Part shown: positions 22,964 through 46,919 of the stretch, in pieces
Layout of the letters: the number at the start of each line of letters is the position of its first letter
Position numbering within the stretch: position 1 is the stretch's first letter
Source: Salarias fasciatus
Lineage: Eukaryota; Chordata; Actinopteri; Blenniiformes; Blenniidae
Direction: 5' to 3'
Assembly: GCF_902148845.1 (NCBI RefSeq)
Contig: NC_043758.1
Coordinates: 36,064,498-36,128,497, forward strand
DNA: 64,000 nt
Notes under the pieces: model-generated
Told to the model about the DNA's origin: nothing
Seen by the model: only the letters and a program-made list of their open reading frames with translations
Database searches by the model: none
Position numbers and translations under genes: made by a program

Positions 22964-24645
22964 GCAGAAAGACCTTTTCTGTAAAACGTGGCACCGTTAA
23001 TGCTTCAGCTGTTGATATGACGATACAGACTGTACGAGCCACCTGTCGCACTGTTATTATCCTGAACCTGGCAGTGGGAGCCGTGTTTCATGAGTCAACG
23101 TATGGGCTGCTGTTGCATTCAACGCCTTATAAATGGACCATTTGTTCAATTACAAACATTTTCTTTTTATCATGATTCCAATCAATACAACATCATTGCT
23201 TAGTAAAAACTAGTTCAGCCTTTAATTTTGAAATGATATCTTCAAAACTAGAAGCAAGTATTCCATCCATCCATCCATCTATCGTACCATCCTTCTCTGA
23301 CATCCTGCAGTAAAGTGACAATTCAGTGTGAGGCTGTTTACACGTTACCCTTACCCACTGTCATACAATAGCACTTCTTTTGTCGTGTGACACACTTTAT
23401 AGCAAAATGTCTTCATTTGGTTTTATTAAAAGACTCAACATCTTAAAACGTTCCAAGAGTTTTCTCTGTTTGCCTGTTTGAGTTGAGGTGGCATTCAGAA
23501 TCCTGTCAGGAAATGTTATTCAACCCCACGGTTGAGTAAACCTCCAGCATGCTGTTCATGATCACTCATGACAAAAATGGAGTCATAGAAAGTATTTATT
23601 GTATTGACCCTTGATCAGACAAAGTGTGTGTTCCTGAACAAACAAGTCTTTTGTTCCAGCAGCCATTTCTCTGCTCAGCAGCTGTAAACAAATGTTTCTG
23701 TGTGACTGCATCACAAATTGCTTCTGCTCGGTTGATAAAGCTCAGCCTGTATCGCCTCACAAACAGCTTTGTGGATCAAACTGAAACTCCGGCCTCGTAG
23801 GACTCACTCAGCTTCTTCAGCATGTTTCTTTGATTGTCCAGGTCGAACGAGCCACTCCTTTCTCTCAAGGCAAACTCTCCTTTAGAGGACGTCGCCTGCT
23901 CCGTCTTTGTCTTCTGTAAATTTCCTTCATGGAGAATAAATACAGTGCAGTAAAGTTTGAAGGTGTGTTATGTAAAACGCGTCTCATGCCTCTGGGGTAC
24001 ATTGGGTGGCAGTGTTTAGTCGCTGTACTGCCAGTCTGGAGTTCACCTTTCACTGTTGTGTCTCCTGTACTCTGGCTTGGAGTTGCAGTCCTGCAGAGCA
24101 GAGGAAGATGCGTGAGAGTTTGATCTTGTGTCAGACGCCTTCCACCTCCCACAAATACTTTCTACTCAAGACTGAAAGTGCACTAACCACAGTAGATTTT
24201 CGATTTCATTTGTGCTGCTATTCTTAAGAATACCTTTAAAGCTGCTGAACACCTTTTTTCTAAACAATGACATTTTATTGTATTTCTATTGGAATGTTGG
24301 TGATTTCACTTCATGCATGTTTGAGTTACAAACTGCTCAGAGTGCATTTTTCATGGTTAAACATAAATTATGAGCAATTCTTGATCTTGAAAAGCTGGCA
24401 AACCCTCTCTTTTAATTGCATGGAATAGATTACTGTGTAATAACTAAGATAATGTTGTGGTTTCTGTTCCTCCAGCTCAGGGACCTGCAAACTTTAGACC
24501 AAAAAAGCAGTTTTTAAGATTTTCCACCTATCAAAAATTTATCTCGGGTTTAAAACATGTCAATTATCTGAAATGAGGAAAACATTGGCAAGCTGCAGTT
24601 ATGAAGTCCTATAGCTGCAATTTAGACATATTTAGCTTTTGTAGC

Positions 24646-24690
<45 letters not shown>

Positions 24691-24949
24691 TAGATTTCAG
24701 TTTTCTTTTAGGTTTTAATTTTTCCCTGTTTTTGTTGTTTTGTGTTGTACTGAAGAGTTTATGCCGATTTTACGTTTAGGCAGAGGTGAACGTTTCACTG
24801 AGTCCGGTTGTGTTTTAGAATGTTTGGTGGAATTCAGGTTGTTTGAGCTGCCAGCTGAACAGCAGCGGCAGCGGGGCGGACCATCCAGGGGGTGTTTAAC
24901 TCCCGACACACACACACACACACACACTCCGCTGTCATATCGAACTGCT
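22964..24949. other. Intergenic, glod4 to bltp2
   Basis: Contains the glod4 3' UTR, of uncertain end, and AT-rich sequence. A short CATC-repeat stretch (about 23266-23282) and a TTA microsatellite are the only repeats I see. No gene is supported; the small open frames have no family resemblance. Confidence 0.6.
24646..24688. repeat. (TTA)n microsatellite
   Basis: About 14 uninterrupted trinucleotide units. Confidence 0.95.
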
Positions 24950-25001
24950 CCAGGCAGCATCATGTCCTGTTTCTGCGCCCCGAAGCCGTGAATATGCCGG
25001 G
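24950..25001 (+). promoter_or_regulatory. bltp2: Probable bltp2 first noncoding exon and promoter
   Basis: A GC-rich, CpG-bearing stretch ends in a strong donor (CCGGG|GTAAGTGCG, exon end 25001). An acceptor with a T-run (TTTTTTTGCGACAG) at 25393 could join it to the exon that carries the bltp2 start at 25554. An ATG three codons before the donor would open an upstream frame that stops before 25554. The transcription start itself cannot be placed. Confidence 0.4.
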
Positions 25002-25524
25002 GTAAGTGCGTGTTTTCAGCCCGCCGTGGAGCTCGGCTCGCAGAGCGGGACGGCAGCTGCGCTCCGTTAGCGCTTCCGTTAGCATGCTAACATGCTAGCT
25101 CAGATTTGCTTCAGATTTTGTCGGATGACGCGGCGCCAGATAACTTTTAACTGTTTCATGCGTGGCTGCTTTCAGCCAGCGTCGCTTCGCGGCGACTGGT
25201 ATTCCACTGGCGGCCGGTAACTCGGATTAAGTTTCTGGAAAGGCTTGACAGAACTGTTAGCCGAGTAAGAAAGTTAAGCTAAGTGTTTTTTCGCTCCAGT
25301 TAATTAGCAGTGTTAGCACTGCGGGGCTAGTGGTTATTCTTCTAGCGGATGCTATCGTGCAACTATAATGTTTTGGGGGTTTTTTTGCGACAGTGGCAAT
25401 TCCAGATGTGGGGGGAACTGCTTTCAAGGGAGCAGTCGGTGTCACACACCGAGAAGCGAGCGGCCGCAGTAGACCTGTTCTGGTCTGACAGCTGCTGGTA
25501 GCAGACAGAGGACCAGCCAGACCC

Positions 25525-25539
25525 ATGTCCAGGCTGTGA
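25525..25539 (+). other. Minimal uORF before bltp2
   Basis: ATG TCC AGG CTG TGA, four codons plus stop, ends 14 bases before the bltp2 start codon. It is out of frame with the main ORF and would be in the 5' UTR if the exon begins near 25394. Confidence 0.45.
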
Positions 25540-25553
25540 ACTCCTTGGACACA

Positions 25554-38674
<13,121 letters not shown>

Positions 38675-38904
38675 AACGGCGAGCCCCGCGCGACCCGGAG
38701 CGGCCGCCGTGACGCCAAATCACCTCCACATCGAACTCTGACTGGAAACGGGGGATGGCAGGGCGGCTGCAGGACTTCCGGGTGTTCTTCACCGTCTCAC
38801 ACCAGCCTGCTGAACCTGCTGAACCAACTCCTGATGTGTCTTTGGTCTCGTTTACAACTGGCACCGAGATGTGTGGCGAGCAGCGGTCTGGGTCAAACCC
38901 GGAG

Positions 38905-38910
38905 AATAAA
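38905..38910 (+). terminator. bltp2: bltp2 poly(A) signal
   Basis: AATAAA 231 bases after the bltp2 stop. A second AATAAA lies near 39065. Confidence 0.6.
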
Positions 38911-39904
38911 ATCCTTGCCGTCATGTTCAGACACGCGTCTGGATGCCAGCTGGAAACGAGAGCCCACATTTGAATTCCTGCACACTACCAGGGTGCCACT
39001 TTGACCAAAACACACATAAATATATCTCTACTAACTTGTTAATGGTGTGCCATTTGAGGAGGGGAATAAAGATATCACTCCACGTTTCACAGACGGCCTC
39101 TGAGGAAGCCCCTCCGGCTGTATTGACTGCAGAAAGCAGGGCTGAGCAGTTTGGAGCCGGCTCCTCGCTGTGACCGTTTCCTCTGCTTCTGCTGCTTCTC
39201 CTGCTGGACCGGGAACACACTGAACATCACACAGCGCCATGAAACGCACCTTCAACACTGTAAGAGGACGTGTCGAATGAATATTATCACAGTATGTTTT
39301 ACGGTGGCTGCATGAATGCCTCTCCGACAGGAACGGCCACTCAGAAGAATCGTCGAGTGTCTCCGTGTCGGCGTCCGTCTGCAGCGCTCGGTTTTACTGT
39401 AACCTCCGCTCGGTGCAATATATCAGAGGAAAACACGTCACGCTGTAACATGTGGCGCTTGGTTTCACGGTGTTGTGACGGAAAAGAGAAATCTAAGTTT
39501 CAGCTAACTGCGGAGTGTATGAATTTTGCCACTAAAGCACTTTTTAATGCAAAGTATTTTCATATTTTTGTAACCTGCTGTTTTGTTTTGTTTTATTTTT
39601 TTTTTTGTGATTACTGGTATAACTGCTGCTTCTCTCTGTCAGTGTGAGGAATCGGTGTGTCAGCTGTGTGGCTTCTTGTCTCTCAGTGAATAAACGTGTT
39701 GCAGTCTGTGGCGCAGCGTGCTGCTCTGCTCGGCTCTTTGATTGATCCTCGCTCTGACAGCTCGAACTGGAGCGGAAAGGAGCCGCCGCGCGCGACACTC
39801 CGGCTCCGCGCGGACCTCAGACACGTGGACGCGGCGCGACCGCGACATGTCAACAGTCTCGTGAAGACCGAGGCGCGCTGGATCAGCCGCTTTCATGTCT
39901 TTTT

Positions 39905-39916
39905 TTTGGCGCGAAA
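39905..39916. promoter_or_regulatory. rskr: E2F consensus site at rskr 5' end
   Basis: TTTGGCGCGAAA, a full E2F/DP consensus, lies 22 bases before the proposed rskr start codon in a CpG-rich stretch. This fits a TATA-less promoter here, but occupancy is unknown. Confidence 0.5.
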
Positions 39917-39938
39917 TGTCGGGCTTGGCTCCCCTCTG

Positions 39939-42267
39939 ATGGGCGGGGAAATTGGTAAGCGCGTCGAGGTGAGTTCAGATTGTTGTTTACATGCTTTTGT
40001 CCTGTAAATGCGGTGAAATGCTTGATCACGCGCGCATTCTGGCGTTGCTCTTACAGGAAACTGAGCGCTGAATTTAAAAATAGAGCCATTGATTAGATGC
40101 GAAGTGGACACTGACCTTCCTGAGGAGCTGCAGACTGCAGGATGCTCACTGGAGGTTTTATTATTCTGCCTTTGCATCAGTAAATCTGCCTCAGATGTCA
40201 TCAAAACAAAGATCATTAAGTGTTTTTCTGCATATTAATAACACGCTGAGAGTTGCAACTTCATCAGTTCTGCAAATCATGACAGAGTTCAGTGTTAACC
40301 CGCTTTCCTCCTCATCTCACATGGAGGTTATCAAAACTGGACACACATCACAAAAATATTTATTGCATTCATATATTTGCAGATGAAATCAAAAGTTGCA
40401 AAATATCATGACAGGATACCTTGTCAGGGGTGTCCAGGTTTTCTTTTCCACACTCTACAGGGGAAATATCTCTTCTTTAAAAGCCATCTTCATCAGACAA
40501 ACCGTTAATATGTGGCCCAATTAAAAATGAACCCTGGATCTTGGATCAACCCACTAACACTAAACAGTGTCTGGCAGGGGTGGGTGTTTTTAACATGCAG
40601 CTCTGTACTTGAAACTGAGAGCAGCTCTTTTGATTTGTCTAGAGGAAGTGAGAGGTGAGCCCACTGATGCTTCAGGGAGCATGGATTGGCTCACAGGAGG
40701 GTGAGAGTCAGTCCGATCAGAGTCATGCAGCTCAGTGTAGGTTAACAGAGCAGAAGCTCTGAGCCAGAGTCCCCATGTCCAGCTCCGGATCAGCCCAGCA
40801 CGGCAGAGGTGTCTCCAGGTCAGATACCAGGATCTCCTTCAGGACAAAAAACTCTGTCAGGAAGAAGAGGCCAGAGATGGAGGAGATTATTAAGAATTAT
40901 TAGTGTGAGTTATGTTCAAGTTATGGTTCCATATTGATCTTGTGTTATGATGGAATCCCTCTTTATTCTTCTTTTGTTAAAACTCCACCCAAACTCAGTG
41001 TATCTGACACTGACACACAATGACTGTGGCTATTTTGAATCAAATATAAACGTACTTGTGTGCGTGTTAACCTCCTCTCCCATAATACATTACTCAAGCA
41101 TTAAATCTATGCTTTAATTAAAGCTGTCTTTCAGGCTGCTACAGGACACATCTTTTACTTTGAAAATCCAGGCTTTAACAGGTTGTTTTCCTCAATTGAG
41201 AACATGCAAAGTGAATTAATCTTCATATTCTATATGTATTAAGGTCCATTTCTGATGTGCAGAAACTAAACGATCACAGAAACCATGTCCTCACACACTG
41301 GTGTCATCCGTCCGTCCATCCGGCCGTTCATTTATCGTCCAGCAGCCTTGAACGGACCAGAGCCACTGGGATCTCCAGCCGGTCCTATCTCAGCCACTGT
41401 GTGTTCAGCAAGCAAAGAAATTACACGTGTGTGCTATAAAGTTAAAAAGTGCATTTAAAATGTATAAAAAATTTCAATTTACATGACAGATTAGAATCCA
41501 CTGGTATCTTCTGGAGGAATTTCTCCTGTTAAAGCAGTGCTACGCAGTAACACCCTGACTCCGGCGTCTCCATCCCTGACAGAGGCGGGGAGCTCAGCGC
41601 CGCCTCAGCCACGGCTTCCTGTCCACGGTGGCCGTCTCCCTGGCTCAGCGCCTGGCGCACTCGGCCGTGTTTTCCCGCCCTGTGTCTCCGCCCGTCCCGG
41701 GACTCCTTCTGCCTCCTGGCGACGGTGCCGAGGCTCCGGAGGAAACTCCTCCGGCCTCCATCGGCCTCTTCCTCCCCGAGTTCCCCCACCGGAAGCTTCC
41801 TGGACCAGACCGCTTCCAGGTGCGTGAGCGAAGGAGGCCGAGAGACGCTGCTGACGAACCCACAGGGATGACGGTCTCTGTGCTCGCAGGTGCTGAGCTG
41901 CATCGCCAGAGGCTCGTACGGACCCATCCTGAGGGTCCGGGACGCCAGCAGAGGCCAGACGTACGCAGTGAAGGTCAGCTCGGCCGCTCTCATCACTGCT
42001 ACGTCCGTCTTATTCAGACAGTCGCTTTCTGTTTCAGGTTCTGCCAAAGTCGTCCATCCTGAAGGACGGAGCGCTGCAGCAGTCCAAAGAAGAGGTTATC
42101 ATCCAGGTGACCGGGTGATAGATATTACCTCCACTGGCTGTTACAAACCGTCTGACTCGGGAGATGCAAATGATTAATGATGACTTCGAGAAGAATTCTT
42201 CTTCCTTCTGTCTATCACTTGTCACCCTTCGAAGCTCGCTGTCCTTCTCTGTTACATTCACTGTCGA

Positions 42268-42338
<71 letters not shown>

Positions 42339-44570
42339 CGGCAGCTCAAACACCCATTCATCCACAATCTGCAGGACTGCTGGCAGACTGAGCGCCACCT
42401 CTTCATTAGTGAGTCACTGAGTTTAGACGATGGCTGAGTGGGACCCGCTCCTCTCCTCTCCTCCTGGCCTCACCCCTGTATGTCCAGCCCCCCCCCCCCC
42501 CCCCCCCCCTCCCTCCTCCTCCACCCTCCACCCCCCTGATCCTGTAGAAACATGCTGCTGCTGCTGAATGTCAGGGGTGGATGCCGAGGAGGTACACTGC
42601 CATCTAATGCGAGCAGCGGGTAAAGCTGGGCTCTGCTCGGTGCGGCTGCAGTCTGCATGTCTTCCAGCCGTGTCTCCCTCTGATCCGTTCAGCCCTCAAG
42701 ATCCTGGGCGTTCGTATTCAGAGCCGCCAAAGCATGAGTGTGTTTAACTCTGCCTTGTTCCCGGTGTGTCTCTGTTCCCAGCAGCGCGCGGATCAGCCTC
42801 CCCTTGTTTGTTTTGCCGTTTTCTTCCGTCAACCTTTTATTTCAGGTTTTGCTGAACAGCATTAAGTTTCAGAGACGCCTAAAAACCTGTGTGTGTGTGT
42901 GTGTGCGTGTGTGTGTATTCCGGTGCAGTGTGGGACTTCTGCAGCAGTGGAGACTTGTACACCTGCTGGCTGCTGAAAGGACGCTTTGAGGAGGTGGAGG
43001 TCCGACTCTTGGCTGCAGAGCTGGGCAGCGCTCTGGGTTAGAGTTCATCTCCCTGACCTTCATACGGACACAGGGTCACACTTCAAAGCTTTCAACAGAC
43101 CACTTCAGGCAGTCTGTCTTTCTGCTTGACATTTCTAGGCTTCCTACATGACTTGGGAATCGTGCACAGAGACATCAAGGTATGATCTGATATTTCTAAA
43201 ATGCACATTAACAGATGAGCCTGAATCGTTGTGCATGTGAGTGTAAAGTGTTCCCCAGGTGTGAGACACAGAAACACCCCGGACTCCTGAAAACACCTCC
43301 CTCCTCTGAGTCTCTGCAGCTGTGCAGACCCACAAACAACCGACTGTCCATCCTGAGAGCTTTATTATTACAGCCAGCCTCTTCTCACTCTGCCTTCAAT
43401 ACATGAGCTTCCAAGATCAAACGTATACTCCACTCACTTCATCCACCAGTGGTCATTATGATGGCTGATTAGTGTGTCAAGTTACTAAACATTTTTATGT
43501 TTCTGTACTATTTTGGTGATTTTTTTCCCCCTGATTTTTCAGATGGAAAACGTTCTTTTAAGTGATCGAGGTAAAACTTTTTCTGTTTTGATGAAATCAG
43601 TTGAATCCACAGTAAAAGACATTAAGAGGGAAACATGTTCCATCAGGACATTGAAAAATGTTTAATGGTCTCTGTTGAAGTGTGTGACTTCCTGCGTCGA
43701 TTCAGGTCACCTCCGCTTGTCTGATTTTGGACTCTCGCGCCGGCTGGAGCGAGGAGGACGGGCGTTCACGATCTGTGGGACGATCCAGTACATGGGTGAG
43801 GGTTTGCTCCCCGGAGCTTCTGAGTGTCGGCCGTTTGTTTCGCTCCCTGTGGATTCAGTCGACCCAGATGTGGATCGAATGCACCTGAGACGTGTTTTGT
43901 GTTTCGTTGTTTGTCCCTTCATCGTGGCTTTCTTCCTCTGAGCAGCTCCTGAGGTTTTGTGCGGCGGTCCTTACAGCCACGCTGCAGACTGGTGGTCTCT
44001 GGGCGTCATGCTGTTCGCTCTGGTGACAGGAGAGGTAAAACCCGCCAGCCGTGTGTGTGATGGAGGCTTTGTGTTGTTGTTGTTGTTTATTTGGCACACG
44101 CCTGTTCCTGCTGTTGCAGTTCCCTCTTCCTGCGGAGCCGGACCACAGCATCATGCTGAGGAAGGTGACTGGCTGTTCTTACAGCCTTCCTCCAGCCCTC
44201 AGCTCGGCTCTCAGCGTCCTGCTCACTGAGGTCAGGAGACTCCGAACACTTCTTTTTATGCATTTTCACTTGCTTTTAACAGCCTTACTTCTTTCTGCTG
44301 CAGCTTTTGTGCAAGACTCCCATGAAGCGCCTTCGTAACTTGGACAGTCTGAAGACGCAGGCCTTCTTCCGCGGCGCCTCGTTCGACTCCTACCTGCTGC
44401 AGAAGACTCCGGTGGACTTCATCCTCGAGCTCCGGAGCCGTCCTGACTGGGCCGCCAAATCCAGGAGAGGCGCCGCCGCGGACCACTTTGATGACTTTGA
44501 CTCCAGTCGGACCCTCCAGTCCCCCACGACGCCCTCTGACCCCCTCCCGCTCCGACCGGCGTGTTCCTGA
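39939..44570 (+). CDS. rskr: Ribosomal protein S6 kinase-related protein (SgK494)
   Basis: Little-studied Ser/Thr kinase of the AGC-like group. Exons: 39939-39968, 41583-41819, 41890-41973, 42038-42106, 42339-42408, 42929-43036, 43139-43179, 43543-43570, 43706-43795, 43946-44034, 44120-44230, 44304-44570; in phase, 407 aa (human 410). Kinase hallmarks: glycine loop ARGSYG (~95-100), catalytic Lys in YAVK (117), HRDIKMEN (~209-216), DFG (229-231), APE and [19 protein letters not shown]. All catalytic residues are present, so it should be active. The glycine loop starts with Ala, as in the human protein. FLPEFPHR before the domain is also conserved. Exon 1 (10 codons, [10 protein letters not shown]) is inferred: it is the ATG-bearing piece with a phase-0 donor, and Gly2 would permit N-myristoylation. 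Exons 2-12 are firm, exon 1 less so. Lies between bltp2 and aldoc. Confidence 0.9.
39969..41582 (+). other. rskr: rskr intron 1 (proposed), no gene seen
   Basis: AT-rich sequence with short CCGTCC/CATCC runs near 41309-41330, probably relics of an interspersed repeat. No coding exon is supported. If the 10-codon exon at 39939 is wrong, the true first exon should be somewhere in this stretch or just before it. Confidence 0.5.
42270..42335 (+). repeat. (TG)33 abutting rskr exon 5 acceptor
   Basis: Sixty-six bases of uninterrupted alternating TG end in CAG, and exon 5 begins at 42339. There is no conventional pyrimidine tract between repeat and acceptor. Confidence 0.95.
42488..42509 (+). repeat. 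Poly-C tract in rskr intron 5
   Basis: Twenty-two consecutive C residues followed by CCCTCCTCC-type sequence. Confidence 0.85.
42889..42916 (+). repeat. TG repeat before rskr exon 6
   Basis: An alternating TG tract with one interruption (TGCG) ends 12 bases before the exon at 42929. The bases between (ATTCCGGTGCAG) are only weakly pyrimidine-rich. Confidence 0.85.
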
Positions 44571-46400
44571 ACGCCGCTGTAGAGCCGACGCTTTAATCTC
44601 CGCACGCCGTTAACACGAGTGTGTGTGCAGATGTCACCTCTGGGGCTCCTGCCTTCTTATCTGTTTAATCATGGCTTCATTAAGTCTCTACAATCCTGCT
44701 GTCTTCACCGCCTGTCTCAGAAACTAAAAACTATTACCCGCTGACCAGCAACCGCTGATTTTTGTACATTGTCTATAATCGGAGAGTAAAGTATTGATCC
44801 TTTTGGATTGAATTGTTAATTTTGGTTCTTTTCATGTAGTAAAAGGTTCCTTTCACAATATTTTTTCAGCTGCTAAGCTGATTGTCTTGGGTATTTTTGT
44901 TTAAGAAATCATTTTTGGAGCTCAAAACTATGTCAAACTTTAATTATTTCAATCCTTTCTTGCCTCCTTTATCTACATCAGGGTTGGAGGGAACCCTCAA
45001 AAGGCAGAACACACACAGACACACACACCAGTGACCTTTCCCTGCCCTGGAATAGCCCCTAGCCTTCTGGGCTGGGCCCCAGCACCCCACAACCCCAAAC
45101 ACTTTTTGATCCCTTTGGTGAAAGTTTCTCCTTCTCACGCTCGGCTTTACTCCACACACTCGGAGCAGTGTTTCATATCTGCTGGAGGTGTGTGTTTCAC
45201 CTGGAGTCATCACGGCCAGCTTCCAACCTTGGGTTGGCCTATTTAAAAAAGCACTCACAAACCCACTGAGGACGCCCATAATAGGACAGAAAATTGAGGA
45301 CGAGATAAAGTAGCGTTATTAAACGCTTTTAATTGGGGAACAGAGAAAGTGGAGGGTCCCAGCGGAGGCAGTCATGTCTAATTGCCGTGCCTCTGGAAGC
45401 AGTGTGTCTATTTAAAACCGCATCTCCTGTCCTCCGGCTGCCTCCTGACATTGGATTCCCTCTCAGGCCCCTGTCTTCGGCAGGTCCACCCTGTCTGTGT
45501 TGTGGCTGTACGGTGAATGGAGGTCCAGTGACCCACATCTGCTTCCAGAGGCACACTGACCCACTGTGGTGGAAACAGGAGTCTCCTGAAGCAGCAGGTG
45601 AGCAGGAATCACTTCACCTAACAGAACACACGGCAGAGAACAGTCTTCACGTCATACGAGATATAAAACACTTTATGCTTTTTACCTCTCAGAGATGCAC
45701 CATTACCATTCGGTTCTTAGTGTGACACACAGCAGATAAACAACGTTTCTGCACCTTCAACAGCAGGAAGCCAGCAGAGCATGTGCACTAAAAAGATAAG
45801 CAAATAAAGATTACAAATGTCCTCCTCGGAAGGGAAACTATGTCCTCATTTCAGTCTAATCTGGGCCCTCTTACCACGTTCATTTAAACTGACCAGAACC
45901 TGGAAGTTGTTTCTATTTCTGAAATGTTCCCGTCACCCTCTTCACAGTTCAGAGCTCAGCGGAGAAGCCACCGAGTGCAGGAATTGCTCTGAGACCACAA
46001 CACCCCGCCGAACAGGAGGGTGACGGCAGAATCCCCGGGAGGATTGAAACCTTCCTCTGGGCACAGTTTTGCTAATTAGAATAAAAATAGCACTCCCCGG
46101 GGTGTGGTGAGACACTTAAATTAGGTTGCTATGGGGGTCCAGGCTTCTGACTAAACACTGCATGTGTTTAGAACGCAGCCTGAAGGTCACCGGTTCAGAC
46201 TGGCTCAGTTCTTTCAGGGTGCTGCATGGACTGGATGTTGCTGCAAAGTGGTGAAAATGTCCGCAATCCAAGTTAAAAAAATAAAAGAAGGACAGAAAAG
46301 ATAATCACTATGATTAATGGGAGCAATGATTCATCGATATTTTCTGTGCATGTGGGGCAGAAGTGGGCGTCCAGGCTCCGCCCAGAGGATCTCACTAATG
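44571..46400. other. Intergenic, rskr to aldoc
   Basis: rskr 3' UTR followed by the aldoc upstream region. The only poly(A)-like signal near rskr is AGTAAA at 44785-44790. A 130-codon open frame at 45333-45725 has no recognisable similarity and no splice context. Aldolase C is strongly neuronal in vertebrates, so regulatory elements may lie here, but I cannot point to one. Confidence 0.55.
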
Positions 46401-46419
46401 AGGAGTGACACACTTGAGG

Positions 46420-46495
46420 TGGATACAAACTGGAGGAGAGAGAGAGACTCCGTCACTCTCCATCACATCTGCGGACCGGACCGGGTCTCCGACAG
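46420..46495 (+). promoter_or_regulatory. aldoc: Probable aldoc noncoding first exon
   Basis: A purine-rich then GC-rich stretch ends in a strong donor (CCGACAG|GTAACC, exon end 46495). The next acceptors (TTCACAG, CTCTCAG, CTTTCAG) lie within 35 bases before the aldoc start codon. A noncoding first exon is the usual arrangement in vertebrate aldolase genes. The 5' boundary is a guess. Confidence 0.45.
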
Positions 46496-46919
46496 GTAAC
46501 CACTCACCCCTCTTTACCCTGGATCAGGATCAAACGTCTCCTTAAATCTACTTGAAGGAACTTCTCTTCAAAAGGGAACTTTGTGAATCTGTTCATTGAT
46601 CATTTTAACTTTTTATTTTAAATAATTCAGGAAACGTGAGACCCAAACCTCTGAGACTTACTAATTGAATTAAAGAAAAACTACTCTTGTTGTCTCTGAA
46701 GAATAATTGCTGGAGCCGCTGATCCCTGAGCAGATTTATTTCCCATTAAGAAAACACCAATTAGGACGAGGATCTTTTATCACAGCTAAAGCAGACAGAG
46801 ACAGAGAAATAGGTCACAGATCGTTTATCTCCTTACTCATCTTCATACATCTTTAGGCTCTAATGAGGAACTAAACGTGTGTTCACAGCTTCTCTCAGAG
46901 CTTTCAGGAGTCGCTCAGC

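Noticed and set aside
40425-40620. Two CAGGGGTG motifs (near 40425 and 40574) suggesting hAT-like ends
   Set aside because: They are in direct rather than inverted orientation, the following bases diverge, and no target duplication is seen.
45333-45725. 130-codon plus-strand frame between rskr and aldoc
   Set aside because: No similarity to any family I know and no exon-like boundaries; it falls in the expected regulatory region of aldoc.
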